The notes below the pieces were generated by a model. It was not told the DNA's origin, did not search any database, and saw only the letters and a list, made by a program, of their open reading frames with translations. Both the position numbers and the translations under genes were made by a program. A stretch of DNA of 64,000 nucleotides from Paenibacillus whitsoniae (GTDB lineage: Bacteria; Bacillota; Bacilli; Paenibacillales; NBRC-103111). Location of the stretch: positions 1 through 64,000 of the forward strand of contig NZ_RXHU01000017.1 of NCBI RefSeq assembly GCF_003955665.1. Reading direction: 5' to 3'. Below are positions 26,258 through 35,455 of this stretch, piece after piece; within the stretch, counting starts at the first letter, position 1; every line of letters starts with the position of its first letter.

Positions 26258-27664
26258 ATGAAGAAAACGAAATGGATCATCTTAACTATCATTATCGCTT
26301 GTCAGCTTATCGTTGTGCTTGACGCCTCCATTATGGTAACAGCGATCCCTCAAATCGGCCGAGCGTTACAGATGTCGGCAACCAGTTTGACTTGGGTCCA
26401 AAATGCCTATATTTTACCGTTCGGGGGTTTCTTGTTGCTCGGTGCCCGAGCAGGGGATCTTTTGGGGCGCAGAAGAATGCTGCTTATCGGCATTGGCTTA
26501 TTTTCGCTGGCCTCCATGCTGGCAGGCTTGTCGCCGACAGCCGAATTTTTGCTTGTCACCCGTGCATTTCAAGGCTTTTCTGCTGCTTTGGCAACTCCTG
26601 CTGCACTTGCCCTGCTGTCAGCGAGTTTTGTAGAGGCCAAGGAACGCGCTAAAGCGATCGCAATGTACAGCGCGGTTTCGGCTGGCGGAGGCAGTGTCGG
26701 CCTCTTGCTTGGCGGATTTTTCACAGATTTTATTTCCTGGCGCGTAGGGATGTTTATCAATGTCCCCATTGGGATTGCTTTGCTCTTTATGGTACACAGG
26801 TTTATTCAGCAAACAGGCACGCGGGCCGGACGTTTCGATCTTGGAGGTGCAATTGTCTCCGTATTCGGCATGAGCGCGTTGGTGTATGGTTTCGTTCAAG
26901 CTGCTGATCGCGGATGGGGGAAACCCGAAACATGGATTTCATTTGCAGCCGGGATTGTTCTGCTAGCAGCATTCGTTCTTATTGAATCTCGCGCTGCTGA
27001 ACCCATCATCCCTCTCCGATTGTTTGCGAACCGCCAGCGGTCCGGGGCTTATCTAGGAAGGTTCCTCATGGTAGGCGGAAATTTTTCACTCTTTTTCTTT
27101 ATCCCTCAGTTTTTGCAGAACGTCCTCGGGTTCAGTTCGCTTGAAGCCGGCTTAGCCTTCCTGCCATTTACGGTCGCCCAGTTCGGGATGATGTATCTTA
27201 TACCAGGATTGGTGCAGCGTTATGGAAATAGGAAAGTGTTGATGGCCGGTTTGCTGCTTGCCATCATTGGCACACTCTGGATGAGCCGAATCGTCACCGT
27301 GCAAGCCCAGTTCTTTCCGCAAATGTTCATTCTCTTGACCATCATGGGCATTGGCGCCGGCATGGTTTTCCAACCGCTTACCGTACTAGGACTCACAGAT
27401 GTGGACCCTCAAGATAACGGTGCTGCTTCGGGCTTGATCAATGTCGCGCATCAAAGCGGTTCCTCGCTAGGCTTGGCTGTGCTCATAAGTGTGTTTCATG
27501 TAGCGGTTCATACGGATCAACCTTCCAAGATGCAATTTGCACACGGTGTATCGAACGCCATCTTGGGATCCGTACTATTTATAACAGCAGCCCTTGTAGC
27601 GACGCTTCTCTGTTTTCTTCCGGCACGCCAAGCTTTTCGTACATCAGCACTTCCAGAAAAATAA
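26258..27664 (+). CDS. MFS transporter, DHA2 (EmrB/QacA) drug:proton antiporter type
   Basis: About 468 residues with 12 to 14 hydrophobic segments. The opening motif IVVLDASIMVTAIPQIGRAL in the first membrane segment and GARAGDLLGRRRMLLIG after the second are characteristic of DHA2 multidrug efflux proteins. The ATG at 26258 lies 7-8 bases after AAAGGAA and is preferred to the upstream TTG (26240) or ATG (26252). Divergent from an AraC-type regulator, the usual inducible efflux arrangement. Substrate unknown. Confidence 0.88.
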   Translation: MKKTKWIILTIIIACQLIVVLDASIMVTAIPQIGRALQMSATSLTWVQNAYILPFGGFLLLGARAGDLLGRRRMLLIGIGLFSLASMLAGLSPTAEFLLVTRAFQGFSAALATPAALALLSASFVEAKERAKAIAMYSAVSAGGGSVGLLLGGFFTDFISWRVGMFINVPIGIALLFMVHRFIQQTGTRAGRFDLGGAIVSVFGMSALVYGFVQAADRGWGKPETWISFAAGIVLLAAFVLIESRAAEPIIPLRLFANRQRSGAYLGRFLMVGGNFSLFFFIPQFLQNVLGFSSLEAGLAFLPFTVAQFGMMYLIPGLVQRYGNRKVLMAGLLLAIIGTLWMSRIVTVQAQFFPQMFILLTIMGIGAGMVFQPLTVLGLTDVDPQDNGAASGLINVAHQSGSSLGLAVLISVFHVAVHTDQPSKMQFAHGVSNAILGSVLFITAALVATLLCFLPARQAFRTSALPEK

Positions 27665-27750
27665 TCTTTGACCGCCGCAAAAGCTAGAGGAAGGCCTCAG
27701 GAGGGTGATACGCTTCGTTAAACTCATCCAGGATCTTCATGTCGCTTAAT

Positions 27751-28555
27751 CTATTCATTTAAAGCTTTCTTTAAAGCTTCCAGATTGCTGGTCATCACCG
27801 CCAAATAGTCGAGATTATTCTTTATTTCCTTGTCAACCCTTCAATCGGATTCAACACAGCGGTCTTCGCATTGATCTCTTTCGCGATCGTTTTCGCGACC
27901 TTAGGATCGACTAACGTTTCGAAAAAGATCGTTTTCACCTGATTCTGCTTGGCAAATTGGATAATATCGGCCATTTTATCGGGTGCCGGCTCTTCCTCTG
28001 GGGATAAGCCTGCGATAGGCACCTGCGTTAATCCGTACGATTTAGCTAAATAACCGAATGCGGCGTGTTGGGTGACAAATTCTTTGTGTTTCACGGCGGC
28101 GAGACTTGTTCGGAAGGAAGTGTCCAGCTCTTGCAGCTTCGCGATGTAGGCATCGGCATTTTTACGATAATCGTCTCTATGTACAGGATCAGCTTGCGAC
28201 AAGCCAGCTGCGATCGTATCGACTTCCTTCTGTGCCAAGACAGGGTCCAGCGGATAGCGGCCTGAGCGGACAAATTCATATACCGTGCTCGGAAACCCAC
28301 TGTTAAAGCCTGCGAGCTGCTGCGACACATAGCCGACGCTTAACCGCCCTCCTCGCTCATTATGGCCTGATAGATACACCTCGCCTCGCCACGGCTTGAG
28401 CAGCCCCAGCATGAGCTTAAGCAGCGTTGACTTTGCTGCGCCGTTAGGCCCATTATGGCGACAAACTCCCAAAATTGAATTTCCAGACTGGCCTGTTGAA
28501 TGCAAGGAACGTCCCGATAGCCGAAGTCGACTTCATGTAAAGAGGCAATAAGCAA
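27751..28555 (-). pseudogene. Decayed znuC-znuA fusion (zinc ABC transporter remnant)
   Basis: Reading leftward, the first part is a ZnuC-like ATPase start (HEVDFGYRDVPC, GPNGAAKSTLLKLMLGLL, GYVSQQLAGFNSGFPSTVYE). It joins directly, at the boundary near 28255, to the C-terminal half of a ZnuA-like zinc-binding protein (LDPVLAQKEVDTIAAG, VTQHAAFGYLAKSYGLTQVP, DPKVAKTIAKEINAKTA). The rest of ZnuC and the N-terminal half of ZnuA are missing, as expected from an internal deletion. Two further single-base deletions break the frame: in GGGCC near 28447 before the Walker A, and at 27831/27832, after which the true ZnuA tail (KEIKNNLDYLAVMTSNLEAL) is read in another frame to the stop at 27751. The likely ancestral start is the TTG at 28555 behind GGAGGGGGAG. 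Non-functional. Confidence 0.82.
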
Positions 28556-28738
28556 GAGATCTCCCCCTCCTTCTATGCGTAATTTTAACGATGTGAATAG
28601 GCATATATCTTCCAACGACGAAGGAGCCTAGCCGCTAATGCCTTTCAGGCGGGGATTTATGAAGCGATGGCCATTGTGGAAGACCTGGAACTGGCAATGA
28701 GGTTCGCACGTTTTTTCGTAGGAAGAGGATCGTAATGA

Positions 28739-28888
28739 CGCTATTTTCAAAAATACGGCTCATTTTTGTCGTTAAGGGAACGAGGAGCACTTATTTGGGC
28801 CATTTTAACTAAAAGGACGGCTCGGAGCCCGAATAAGTCGCCTCGTTCCGCTTCCTGGCTAAAATTTATGAGATTCTATGAAATAGCG
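28739..28888. repeat. 150-bp palindromic repeat element (MITE- or REP-like)
   Basis: Terminal CGCTATTTTC and GAAATAGCG are inverted, and an inner pair (28777-28800 with 28827-28849, sharing GGAACGAGG and ACTTATT-GGGC) forms a long imperfect stem. The arms between are also loosely complementary, so nearly the whole element can fold into one hairpin. It lies in the roughly 400-base gap between the znu pseudogene and the SDR gene. No coding potential seen in it. Confidence 0.6.
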
Positions 28889-28952
28889 GCGTGTAGTTCC
28901 GCAAACCGAAAGTAGGATTCATTAAGAATAAATCGCCAGTCGGGACGAATTC

Positions 28953-29711
28953 CTATGACAACTTAATGATCTGACCGCCATCGATCACCATGCAATGTCC
29001 CGTCATATAGCGGGACTCGTCGCTCGCCATGAACAGCGCGGCATCGGCAATATCATCGGGCTGGCCGACCCTCTGCAGGGGAATTGTTTTCACATACGTC
29101 TCCATCGATTGCGGATTGTCAATCAGCGGCCTCGTCAACCGCGTATCGATAAAGCCGGGGCACAGCGCATTGACACGAATGCCATGCTCTGCCAGCTCCA
29201 GTGCCATCGACATCGTGAGCAAATTCAATCCGCCTTTGGACGCGTTATAGTGAGCCTGGTGCGATTCAGCTGCGAGGCCGTTCACACTGGACATCTGAAT
29301 GATGGACCCGCCTGTTCCCTGCCGTACCATCTCCCTCGCCGCACGTTGCGAGACAAGGAAGGCGCCCTTCAGGTTCACGTTCATATGAAACTCCCAATCT
29401 GCCTCTGTCATTTCGAGAAAAGGCGCCGGCCTGCAAACGCCTGCGCTATTGACAACAATATCGAGCCTGCCCCATCGGGTGATCGCTTTCTCGAGCATGG
29501 CGTCAACCTCGGATTTTTGTTGAATGTCAGCAAGAACCCAGAGCACCTCCGCACCTGCTGCACGTATCAACTCGCTGACTTCCTCCAGCGCCTTCGGATC
29601 GATGTCTGCAAGCGCCACCTTCGCGCCTTCCCTGGCAAAACGCAGGGACACCGCACGGCCGATACCGTTCGCTCCCCCTGTTACTAAGGCGACTTTATGC
29701 TTGAGCCGCAT
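28953..29711 (-). CDS. Short-chain dehydrogenase/reductase (SDR)
   Basis: 252 residues, normal for classical SDRs. NAD(P)-binding motif TGGANGIG (11-18), NSAG (88-91), catalytic Ser142, Tyr155 and Lys159 (HYNASKGG), and the C-terminal MTGHCMVIDGG. Asp36 in ALADID after the second strand favours NAD(H). It is the last gene of the long operon running from 45811. It should oxidise or reduce a hydroxyl/carbonyl in that pathway; the substrate is not readable from sequence. Confidence 0.88.
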   Translation of the reverse strand: MRLKHKVALVTGGANGIGRAVSLRFAREGAKVALADIDPKALEEVSELIRAAGAEVLWVLADIQQKSEVDAMLEKAITRWGRLDIVVNSAGVCRPAPFLEMTEADWEFHMNVNLKGAFLVSQRAAREMVRQGTGGSIIQMSSVNGLAAESHQAHYNASKGGLNLLTMSMALELAEHGIRVNALCPGFIDTRLTRPLIDNPQSMETYVKTIPLQRVGQPDDIADAALFMASDESRYMTGHCMVIDGGQIIKLS

Positions 29712-29726
29712 GTACGTGCTCCTCCC

Positions 29727-31037
29727 TTACTCCAGTTGACTTAAAGCCCGATCAACAGCAAGCAGTGTTTCATCTATATCTGTTAGGCTGTGAGCCGTCG
29801 AAATGTACCACAGGCCGTTCGGACGAAGCAGTACGCCTTCGCTAAGCATGAGTTCGGCAAAACGGGCATACTTGCCCGCATCTCGCTTATTGAATGTGTC
29901 AAAGTCCGCGACCTCCGGCTCATCGATAAACATCATATGTAAGACGGGGCCGCATTGGTTGACCACGCCTGGAATCCCGTGCTTGCTCAGCAAACCGCGA
30001 ATACCGGCGGATAAGGTGACAAACAGCTCCTCCATCCGTTTGAAAGCCGCCCCATTCTGTTGAGCCAGCTCACGGATAGTCGTCAGCGCAGCGGCAGTAG
30101 CTACCCCGTTCCCGTTCAATGTGCCCAAATGATTGACGGCCGAAGTATCGATCAGCTTCATCAACGCATTGGAGCCGGCAACCGCGCTGATCGCAATGCC
30201 GCCGCCCATCGCTTTGCCGATGGTAACCAGATCCGGCTTAATGCCGAACCGGCCATGCGCACCACCGAGCCCTAACCTGAACCCTGTAATGACTTCATCC
30301 AAAATAAAGACGATCCCCAGTTCGTTTGTTAACTGTCGGATCAATTCCAGATAACCGGGTTTGGGTTGAAGGCAGCCCGAATTGCACATCACCGGTTCTG
30401 AAATCACGGCGGCAATTTCGCCGGACCGGCTTCGAAGCGTCGATGCCAACACTTCCGGATCGTTCCATGGAAGCAGGATGACATCGTCCAGACTGTTGGC
30501 ACTTTGTCCACTCGTCCCCGGAGAAACGGTTGCGCCTTCCCCATCGCCGACCGAAGCGCCTAATCCTGCTCCCGGAAAGGAGGTAAAGATCGCGTCGGAC
30601 CAGCCATGATAATGTCCATGGAAGCGGACGATCTTGCTTTTCCCCGTATGGGCACGGGCGAGCCGCAGCGCCAGCATGACGGCTTCGGTGCCGGAGCCGC
30701 TGAAGGCGACCTTATCCGCGCAAGGGAGCACTTCTACCAGCAGGTCCGCTAGCTCAATTTCACCCTCGTGCTGCAGGCCATACGTGTACCCTTTGCGCAT
30801 CGAAGATAAAATGGACTCCGTTAGTCCGTCGTGCGCATGACCGAGAATAAGCGGTCCGTAAGCCAGTAAGTAGTCGATGTAGGTGTGATTGTCTATATCC
30901 TGCAGGCGGGCGCCTTTGGCTGAATCGGCATATAACGGAAACGGCTTCATCGAAGCGCGAAGCGAGCTGGCGACGCCACCGGCAAGATGCTGCTTTGCTC
31001 GCTCATAGCTGATCTTGGAACGTTCATAGGTGAACAT
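29727..31037 (-). CDS. Class III PLP aminotransferase / glutamate-1-semialdehyde aminomutase-like
   Basis: 436 residues from the ATG at 31037, with GGGAGG 8 bases upstream; a longer frame to 31208 merely overlaps the preceding gene. Motifs: SGSGTEA (phosphate binding, 113-119), HGHYHGWSD (140-148), ILDEVITGFR (around 245-254) and PLP lysine Lys275 in VTIGKAMGGG. The family resembles HemL, but paralogues of this type in catabolic operons often act on other amino ketones or beta-amino acids. There is no other haem gene here, so an operon-specific aminotransferase or aminomutase is more likely than haem synthesis. 14-base overlap with the upstream gene. Confidence 0.85.
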   Translation of the reverse strand: MFTYERSKISYERAKQHLAGGVASSLRASMKPFPLYADSAKGARLQDIDNHTYIDYLLAYGPLILGHAHDGLTESILSSMRKGYTYGLQHEGEIELADLLVEVLPCADKVAFSGSGTEAVMLALRLARAHTGKSKIVRFHGHYHGWSDAIFTSFPGAGLGASVGDGEGATVSPGTSGQSANSLDDVILLPWNDPEVLASTLRSRSGEIAAVISEPVMCNSGCLQPKPGYLELIRQLTNELGIVFILDEVITGFRLGLGGAHGRFGIKPDLVTIGKAMGGGIAISAVAGSNALMKLIDTSAVNHLGTLNGNGVATAAALTTIRELAQQNGAAFKRMEELFVTLSAGIRGLLSKHGIPGVVNQCGPVLHMMFIDEPEVADFDTFNKRDAGKYARFAELMLSEGVLLRPNGLWYISTAHSLTDIDETLLAVDRALSQLE

Positions 31038-32511
31038 ACGATGTACCTCCCTGGGTGGATGAATCCAATGGAAAGATAGGACGATGAAGATGTTGATATC
31101 GAAAATGGGATAGATTGGCGCTGCAGCAGCCCGGCGTGTCGACAGAGACGACAGCTTTGGCGATGGAGCCGAAGGCCGTCTTCCAAGCAACGGCCGATTT
31201 GACGACAATCACATGGTAATCGTCGGCTCGCAGCCCTACCGAAAGGATATGGCCCGGATCCCATGGGGGCGTTCGCTTCTCCGTGACCACGATTGTTAAC
31301 AAACCTGCCTCGATGACCGCCGTTTTCCCCATATCCGCCCGCTGTCCGGTCATATAAGGACCGGTATGCGAATATTTGCCATCGAACAGCGTTCGAACGA
31401 TACCTTGAATCCGTACGGGTTCGCCGTGCAGGCGATCGCTTTTGCCTCCGATATTGCCGTCGAAAACAGCGTCAACCCCAAGATTGTGCGCTGCTGCTGC
31501 GGCTTCTTCGTCGCGTATGACGACAAGGGTCTTTTTAGGAGGATGGATCAAATGAACCAGGGTATGCGTGGCATCTGCCGGTGCCCCGCCTCCGACATTA
31601 TCCGAGCCCTCCACCAGGATGACCGGACCTTCTGCGATCTCCATCGCTTGGGCTATCGCTGCCTCCACAGGCAAATCCGCATGGGCGAACCGTTCCCTGT
31701 ATGCCCAGGCCAACTGTTTCAGCTCTTCGGCATAGCTCTTCGCTAAGGCAAGATCGTGATCGGTCGTCACCACGAAGGCTACCCCTGCCTCCGGCACATC
31801 GCTGTAGGGGAATCCGCCTGACACCGTGACATTCAGCACTTTCGGCTCAAGCTCCATGGCAAACGCGCGGTCCATCAACGCTTTCATCGGCCCTTCCTCC
31901 TGCGTGAGCATCTTTTGAGGAACAATCAGCATGCCAGGCTTAGCGAGCGCAAGTGTAGGCGTGATATGGCCTTCCATTGTCTGGCCCAGCAAGCGGACGG
32001 CTTCAACCGCTCGCTCGTATGCATCGATGTGGGGATACGTATCGAAGCCCACGAGAATATTCGCGAAGCGTACCATATCCGGGCTTATGTTCGCATGCAG
32101 ATCGAGCGTAGCGGCAATTGGCTTCTCCGCACCGATTCGTTCTCTCACCCGCCGCAATAATTCACCTTCCACATCCGGAAAACCCACAGCGGCCATCGCG
32201 CCATGCAAAATGACAAAAACTCCGTCCGCTGTCGTGTCCACCGAACCGACGACTGAAGCGATCAAACGCTCGGCAGCCTCCGCCGCAACCATCCCGCTTG
32301 GCGTTGCTCCGGTGTATAAGCCGCAGGCGAGTTCCAAATTCTCGCCGTCAATCGAATCGATCGCGCCACCCATCGAAGTGCGCGTGCCGCAGTATCGTCT
32401 AAGAAAATCTTCGTTGCCGGTCACCCATTCAGCGCGAAACGCCTCTAATTCTGTTAGGCCGGGTGCAAAGGTATTTGTTTCATGGAAGAGTCCGATTACC
32501 GCAATTTTCAT
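31024..32511 (-). CDS. M81 family metallohydrolase (MlrC/microcystinase C-like)
   Basis: About 495 residues from ATG 32511, with GGAGG 6 bases upstream and a 4-base ATGA overlap with the preceding stop. The N-terminus MKIAVIGLFHETNTFAPG carries the HETN metal motif of the M81/DUF1485 family. Further motifs are ATLDLHANISPDM, VGFDTYPHIDAYERA and the C-terminal VDTPGCCSANL. MlrC cleaves a small peptide in microcystin degradation, but most homologues have no assigned substrate. Together with the M20 enzyme next door, an amide- or peptide-bond hydrolysis step is inferred for the operon. Confidence 0.85.
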   Translation of the reverse strand: MKIAVIGLFHETNTFAPGLTELEAFRAEWVTGNEDFLRRYCGTRTSMGGAIDSIDGENLELACGLYTGATPSGMVAAEAAERLIASVVGSVDTTADGVFVILHGAMAAVGFPDVEGELLRRVRERIGAEKPIAATLDLHANISPDMVRFANILVGFDTYPHIDAYERAVEAVRLLGQTMEGHITPTLALAKPGMLIVPQKMLTQEEGPMKALMDRAFAMELEPKVLNVTVSGGFPYSDVPEAGVAFVVTTDHDLALAKSYAEELKQLAWAYRERFAHADLPVEAAIAQAMEIAEGPVILVEGSDNVGGGAPADATHTLVHLIHPPKKTLVVIRDEEAAAAAHNLGVDAVFDGNIGGKSDRLHGEPVRIQGIVRTLFDGKYSHTGPYMTGQRADMGKTAVIEAGLLTIVVTEKRTPPWDPGHILSVGLRADDYHVIVVKSAVAWKTAFGSIAKAVVSVDTPGCCSANLSHFRYQHLHRPIFPLDSSTQGGTSYVHL

Positions 32512-33830
32512 CCCACTCCTCCTTTCACGAGAGTCATCCCGCACCAATCCATAATGATTTCCGCATACCAGCGAATTAACCGATGGTAGGATTCGAGATC
32601 GAGGCGTTCGTCCGCTGCGTGGGCATTCGCTCCGCCCGGACCCAAGATGAGAGCCGGCGTACTGCTGTATAAATTAAACATAAAGCCGTCGCAAGCGAAC
32701 GGTGCGCCCTCCGGTGGGGCGATCGGGGCTTCAAGTACCCTCTCACCGGTACTGGCGACGATCCGCAGAAAGTTGTCCGTGCCGCTATCCCTGTGCATTT
32801 CACTGCCGCTTAAATAACGAATCAACGGCTTGATCTGCGGGCGGCATTGGGCGAGCGTGGGATAATGAAGCAAGTGCGCCTCGAAATATGCCCATAATTC
32901 ATCCAAAACTTCATCTCCGGACACGCCCGGATAGCTTTCAATCCAAAAATTCAGCTCGCCCATTGCAGGCAGTTTCTCTTGCAGCTCTCGACTCCCATCG
33001 CCGGAGTGAAGGCTGAGCAGCGTCACCTCGGGCTTTCGCTTGCCTTCCCATAAGGGATGGGCGATCATCGTGCCCCAGCGATATTCACGAAATGCTTTCA
33101 GCAAGGCGGCGAACTCGACCGCTGCGTCCAGCGCGCTCACGAGCTCCTCCCCCGAGAAACCGATCCCGCTTTTTCCTACGAACGTCGCCTTCCAAATACC
33201 ACCGCCTAGATGGGCCGTGTACAGCCGCATATTGGACGGCTCGGGAATGATCGCCATATCGGCCTGCAGTCCTCGCAGTCTTCCGGCCAGCGAACCGTTC
33301 GCGCCACCGTGCTCTTCATCGACGACGCTTTCGATATGCACCTTCCCTGCAATCGGAGCGTTCAGCGAGAGCAGACATTTCACCGCCATCATCGCGGCCG
33401 CCATGCCGCCTTTCATATCGTAAGCGCCGCGACCGTACAGATAGCCGTCATGCACCTCACCGCCAAAAGGCGGGTACTTCCACACTTCATGGCCCTCATA
33501 CACCGTATCCGCATGTCCGGAAAAGAGCAGTGACCGGCCAGATCCACCCCAAAAGCTCCCCGATACATTGGAGCGATTCCTATACACTCTGCCAGCCATA
33601 TAGGCAGGATGCTCCTTCAAGCCGGGGACATCGTCAAGCAGGTACATATCGACCGAAGCCCCTGCCTCTTGCAGCCAGCGGGCGACAAAGCGCTGCATTT
33701 CAGCTTCATCCCCATGCGGCGGGTGATTGACACTCGGTATTTGTACGAGTGCAGCTGCTAGCGCGACAGCCTCCTCTCGATGTGATTCCACCCATTCGCG
33801 GATGGCTTCCGACCATTGATCGCGTTCCAT
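32508..33830 (-). CDS. M20 family metallopeptidase/deacylase
   Basis: 440 residues. Di-zinc catalytic pattern of ArgE/DapE/CPG2 enzymes: SGHADT (His106, Asp108), GRGAYDMKGG (Asp138), DEEHGG (Glu172 base, Glu173), IIPEPS (Glu197) and a late His in NAHAADERLD. A dimerisation domain is inserted in the middle. GGGAGGGGG precedes the ATG. It probably removes an acyl group or cleaves an amide from an amino acid derivative in the cytoplasm. Overlaps the M81 gene by 4 bases, so the two are probably co-translated. Confidence 0.9.
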   Translation of the reverse strand: MERDQWSEAIREWVESHREEAVALAAALVQIPSVNHPPHGDEAEMQRFVARWLQEAGASVDMYLLDDVPGLKEHPAYMAGRVYRNRSNVSGSFWGGSGRSLLFSGHADTVYEGHEVWKYPPFGGEVHDGYLYGRGAYDMKGGMAAAMMAVKCLLSLNAPIAGKVHIESVVDEEHGGANGSLAGRLRGLQADMAIIPEPSNMRLYTAHLGGGIWKATFVGKSGIGFSGEELVSALDAAVEFAALLKAFREYRWGTMIAHPLWEGKRKPEVTLLSLHSGDGSRELQEKLPAMGELNFWIESYPGVSGDEVLDELWAYFEAHLLHYPTLAQCRPQIKPLIRYLSGSEMHRDSGTDNFLRIVASTGERVLEAPIAPPEGAPFACDGFMFNLYSSTPALILGPGGANAHAADERLDLESYHRLIRWYAEIIMDWCGMTLVKGGVG

Positions 33831-33855
33831 ACCGCTCCCCCTCCCAGGCGTCTAC

Positions 33856-34248
33856 TTAATCTTGTGTTCTTTTACGCGGAGCGTACGCGACAACGTCGAT
33901 TTCAACCAGATAGGCGCCTAGATCGACCGGCGCGGTCGTTCTTGCCGGATAAGGCTGTCGGAACACTTCGGCATAGGTGCGGTTATACGCGGGAAAATCC
34001 TCCGTTTTGCTGACATAAGCATTCGCTTTTACAACATGGTCCAACGTGAGGCCTACCTGCTTCAAGATGATTTCGATATTGTTCAGACACTGACGGGTTT
34101 GTGCTTCAATCGTCGGCCCGGCCACCTCCCGCGTAACGGGATCTACACCAACTTGACCGGATATATAGACGAAATCCCCCGCTTGAACGGCATGAGAGAA
34201 AGGCAGCGGAAATTGCGGTGCTTGAGAAACGTAAATCGCTTTCGACAT
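33856..34248 (-). CDS. RidA family enamine/imine deaminase
   Basis: 130 residues from the ATG at 34248 with GAGAGG at 9 bases; the longer frame to 34296 has no better site. Typical RidA features: FVYISGQVG near residue 27, Arg103 in PARTTAP and Glu116 in LVEIDVVAYAP, the residues that bind the carboxylate and water. RidA hydrolyses 2-aminoacrylate and related enamines made by PLP dehydratases. It lies 25 bases after a DSD1-type PLP enzyme gene, a pairing that makes chemical sense. Confidence 0.9.
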   Translation of the reverse strand: MSKAIYVSQAPQFPLPFSHAVQAGDFVYISGQVGVDPVTREVAGPTIEAQTRQCLNNIEIILKQVGLTLDHVVKANAYVSKTEDFPAYNRTYAEVFRQPYPARTTAPVDLGAYLVEIDVVAYAPRKRTQD

Positions 34249-34273
34249 AGAAATCAGCCTCTCTGCAATATAA

Positions 34274-35380
34274 TTATTGAATACGCCCGCGGGCATCGAC
34301 GGTAATCAGCCGCTCAACCTTCCCTTTACGTACCCCGTGTAAGCGATCATGCAAATTCGTTACGGTGCAGCAATGGTTAGGTATGAATTCCACAAGGTCA
34401 CCAATCGCATAACGTACATCTTCGGGAACTTTGACGATCCCGTGCTCTTCGCTAAGGCGTTCGATGTAGACGGACGGATTGTTTTTCAAAAAGCCGTATC
34501 CTGGACGGTGTGGATTGACGTCGGCGCTGAACGTTTTGGAGCCGGCGTCAATGATGACGGTACCCGGCCGAGGCATACTTACAACGGTGGCTAGGATGCT
34601 CATTGCAAGCTCATTCTTCGAAATGGAACCAATTTCCAGTTGCGAGATGTCGCCAAAAACGTAAGCACCCGGCCTTGTCTCTGTCGCACCCGTTTGGTCC
34701 GCGATAAACTTGGAGGTCGGCGTCGATCCAACACTGATTTCGGGGATGGGAATGCCCGACTTCTCAAGAAGCTGTTTCGTTTGAACAAGGCCTTTGACCT
34801 CGTCGTCGGCCACTTGCTTAAGCTCGCTCAGTTGTTTGGCACCGTAGGCATGACCACCATGGGTCATCAGGCCGCGCACCTCGACACCACGCATGGCCGC
34901 AATATGTCGGACCAAATCCGCCGTTTCTTCACCTGGCTCTTTCCCGCAGCGGTTCAAGCCGGTATTCACATCGACATACAGCGGAATTCGGCAATTCAAG
35001 GATTCCCCGATTTGGGAGATGCCGGCAGCGACGGCCGCATGATCCGTGGAGACGGTCACCTTAATTCCGCGCTGGATCAACGCGCGCAGCCTGCCGAGCT
35101 TGGCTTTGCCGACAAGCGGAAAGGCAATCAATAGATCATCGAATCCGGCATCGGCAAGCACTTCCGCCTCCCCAAGCTTGGCGACCGTCAAACCGCATGC
35201 GCCGTATTCGATCTGTTTGCGCGCAATCCATACGCTTTTGTGCGTTTTGAAGTGCGGCCGCAGCTTCACACCGGCACGCCTGGCCAGTTCCGCCGTCTCC
35301 TGTATATTTCGTTCAAGCACATCCAGATCGATCAGCACTGCCGGCGTCTCGAGCTCCGCAATATTGAGTGATTTGGTCAT
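34274..35380 (-). CDS. Fold-type III PLP enzyme, D-serine dehydratase (DSD1)/D-threonine aldolase family
   Basis: 368 residues. The N-terminal alanine-racemase-like barrel has PLP Lys45 in RPHFKTHKS. The C-terminal beta domain has NHCC (His336, Cys338), i.e. the H-x-C zinc pair known from eukaryotic-type D-serine dehydratases; D-threonine aldolases instead carry H-x-D. That favours dehydration of D-serine or a related beta-hydroxy D-amino acid to an enamine. RidA encoded directly downstream would deaminate the product. Good ribosome site (GGAGGAGG). Aldolase activity remains possible. Confidence 0.82.
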   Translation of the reverse strand: MTKSLNIAELETPAVLIDLDVLERNIQETAELARRAGVKLRPHFKTHKSVWIARKQIEYGACGLTVAKLGEAEVLADAGFDDLLIAFPLVGKAKLGRLRALIQRGIKVTVSTDHAAVAAGISQIGESLNCRIPLYVDVNTGLNRCGKEPGEETADLVRHIAAMRGVEVRGLMTHGGHAYGAKQLSELKQVADDEVKGLVQTKQLLEKSGIPIPEISVGSTPTSKFIADQTGATETRPGAYVFGDISQLEIGSISKNELAMSILATVVSMPRPGTVIIDAGSKTFSADVNPHRPGYGFLKNNPSVYIERLSEEHGIVKVPEDVRYAIGDLVEFIPNHCCTVTNLHDRLHGVRKGKVERLITVDARGRIQ

Positions 35381-35406
35381 GAAAGCAGCCTCCTCCTTTC
35401 AGCATG

Positions 35407-35442
35407 GCAAGCCTGACGATGTACAAGCGTCAGGCAGCTTGC
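35407..35442 (-). other. Intercistronic hairpin in the long operon
   Basis: GCAAGCCTGACG pairs with CGTCAGGCAGCTTGC (three-base bulge) in the 75-base gap between the FAD oxidoreductase and the DSD1-type gene. No T tract follows on the minus strand, so it is more likely an mRNA stability or processing element than a terminator. Confidence 0.5.
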
Positions 35443-35455
35443 TCGCAACGTTGAG

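Noticed and set aside
27822-28505. Single 227-residue protein joining ATPase and zinc-binding text
   Set aside because: It is the open part of a deletion fusion; frameshifts on both sides cut it from its natural start and end, so it is reported as a pseudogene.
28620-28735. Plus-strand fragment reading AANAFQAGIYEAMAIVEDLE and ending in a stop at 28733
   Set aside because: Looks gene-like in composition but has no start or ribosome site and I do not recognise it. Perhaps the tail of a decayed gene; not supported enough to list.
29029-33533. Several plus-strand frames of 60-130 codons across the SDR, aminotransferase, M81 and M20 genes
   Set aside because: All antisense to well-supported enzymes with intact catalytic motifs; compositional shadows.
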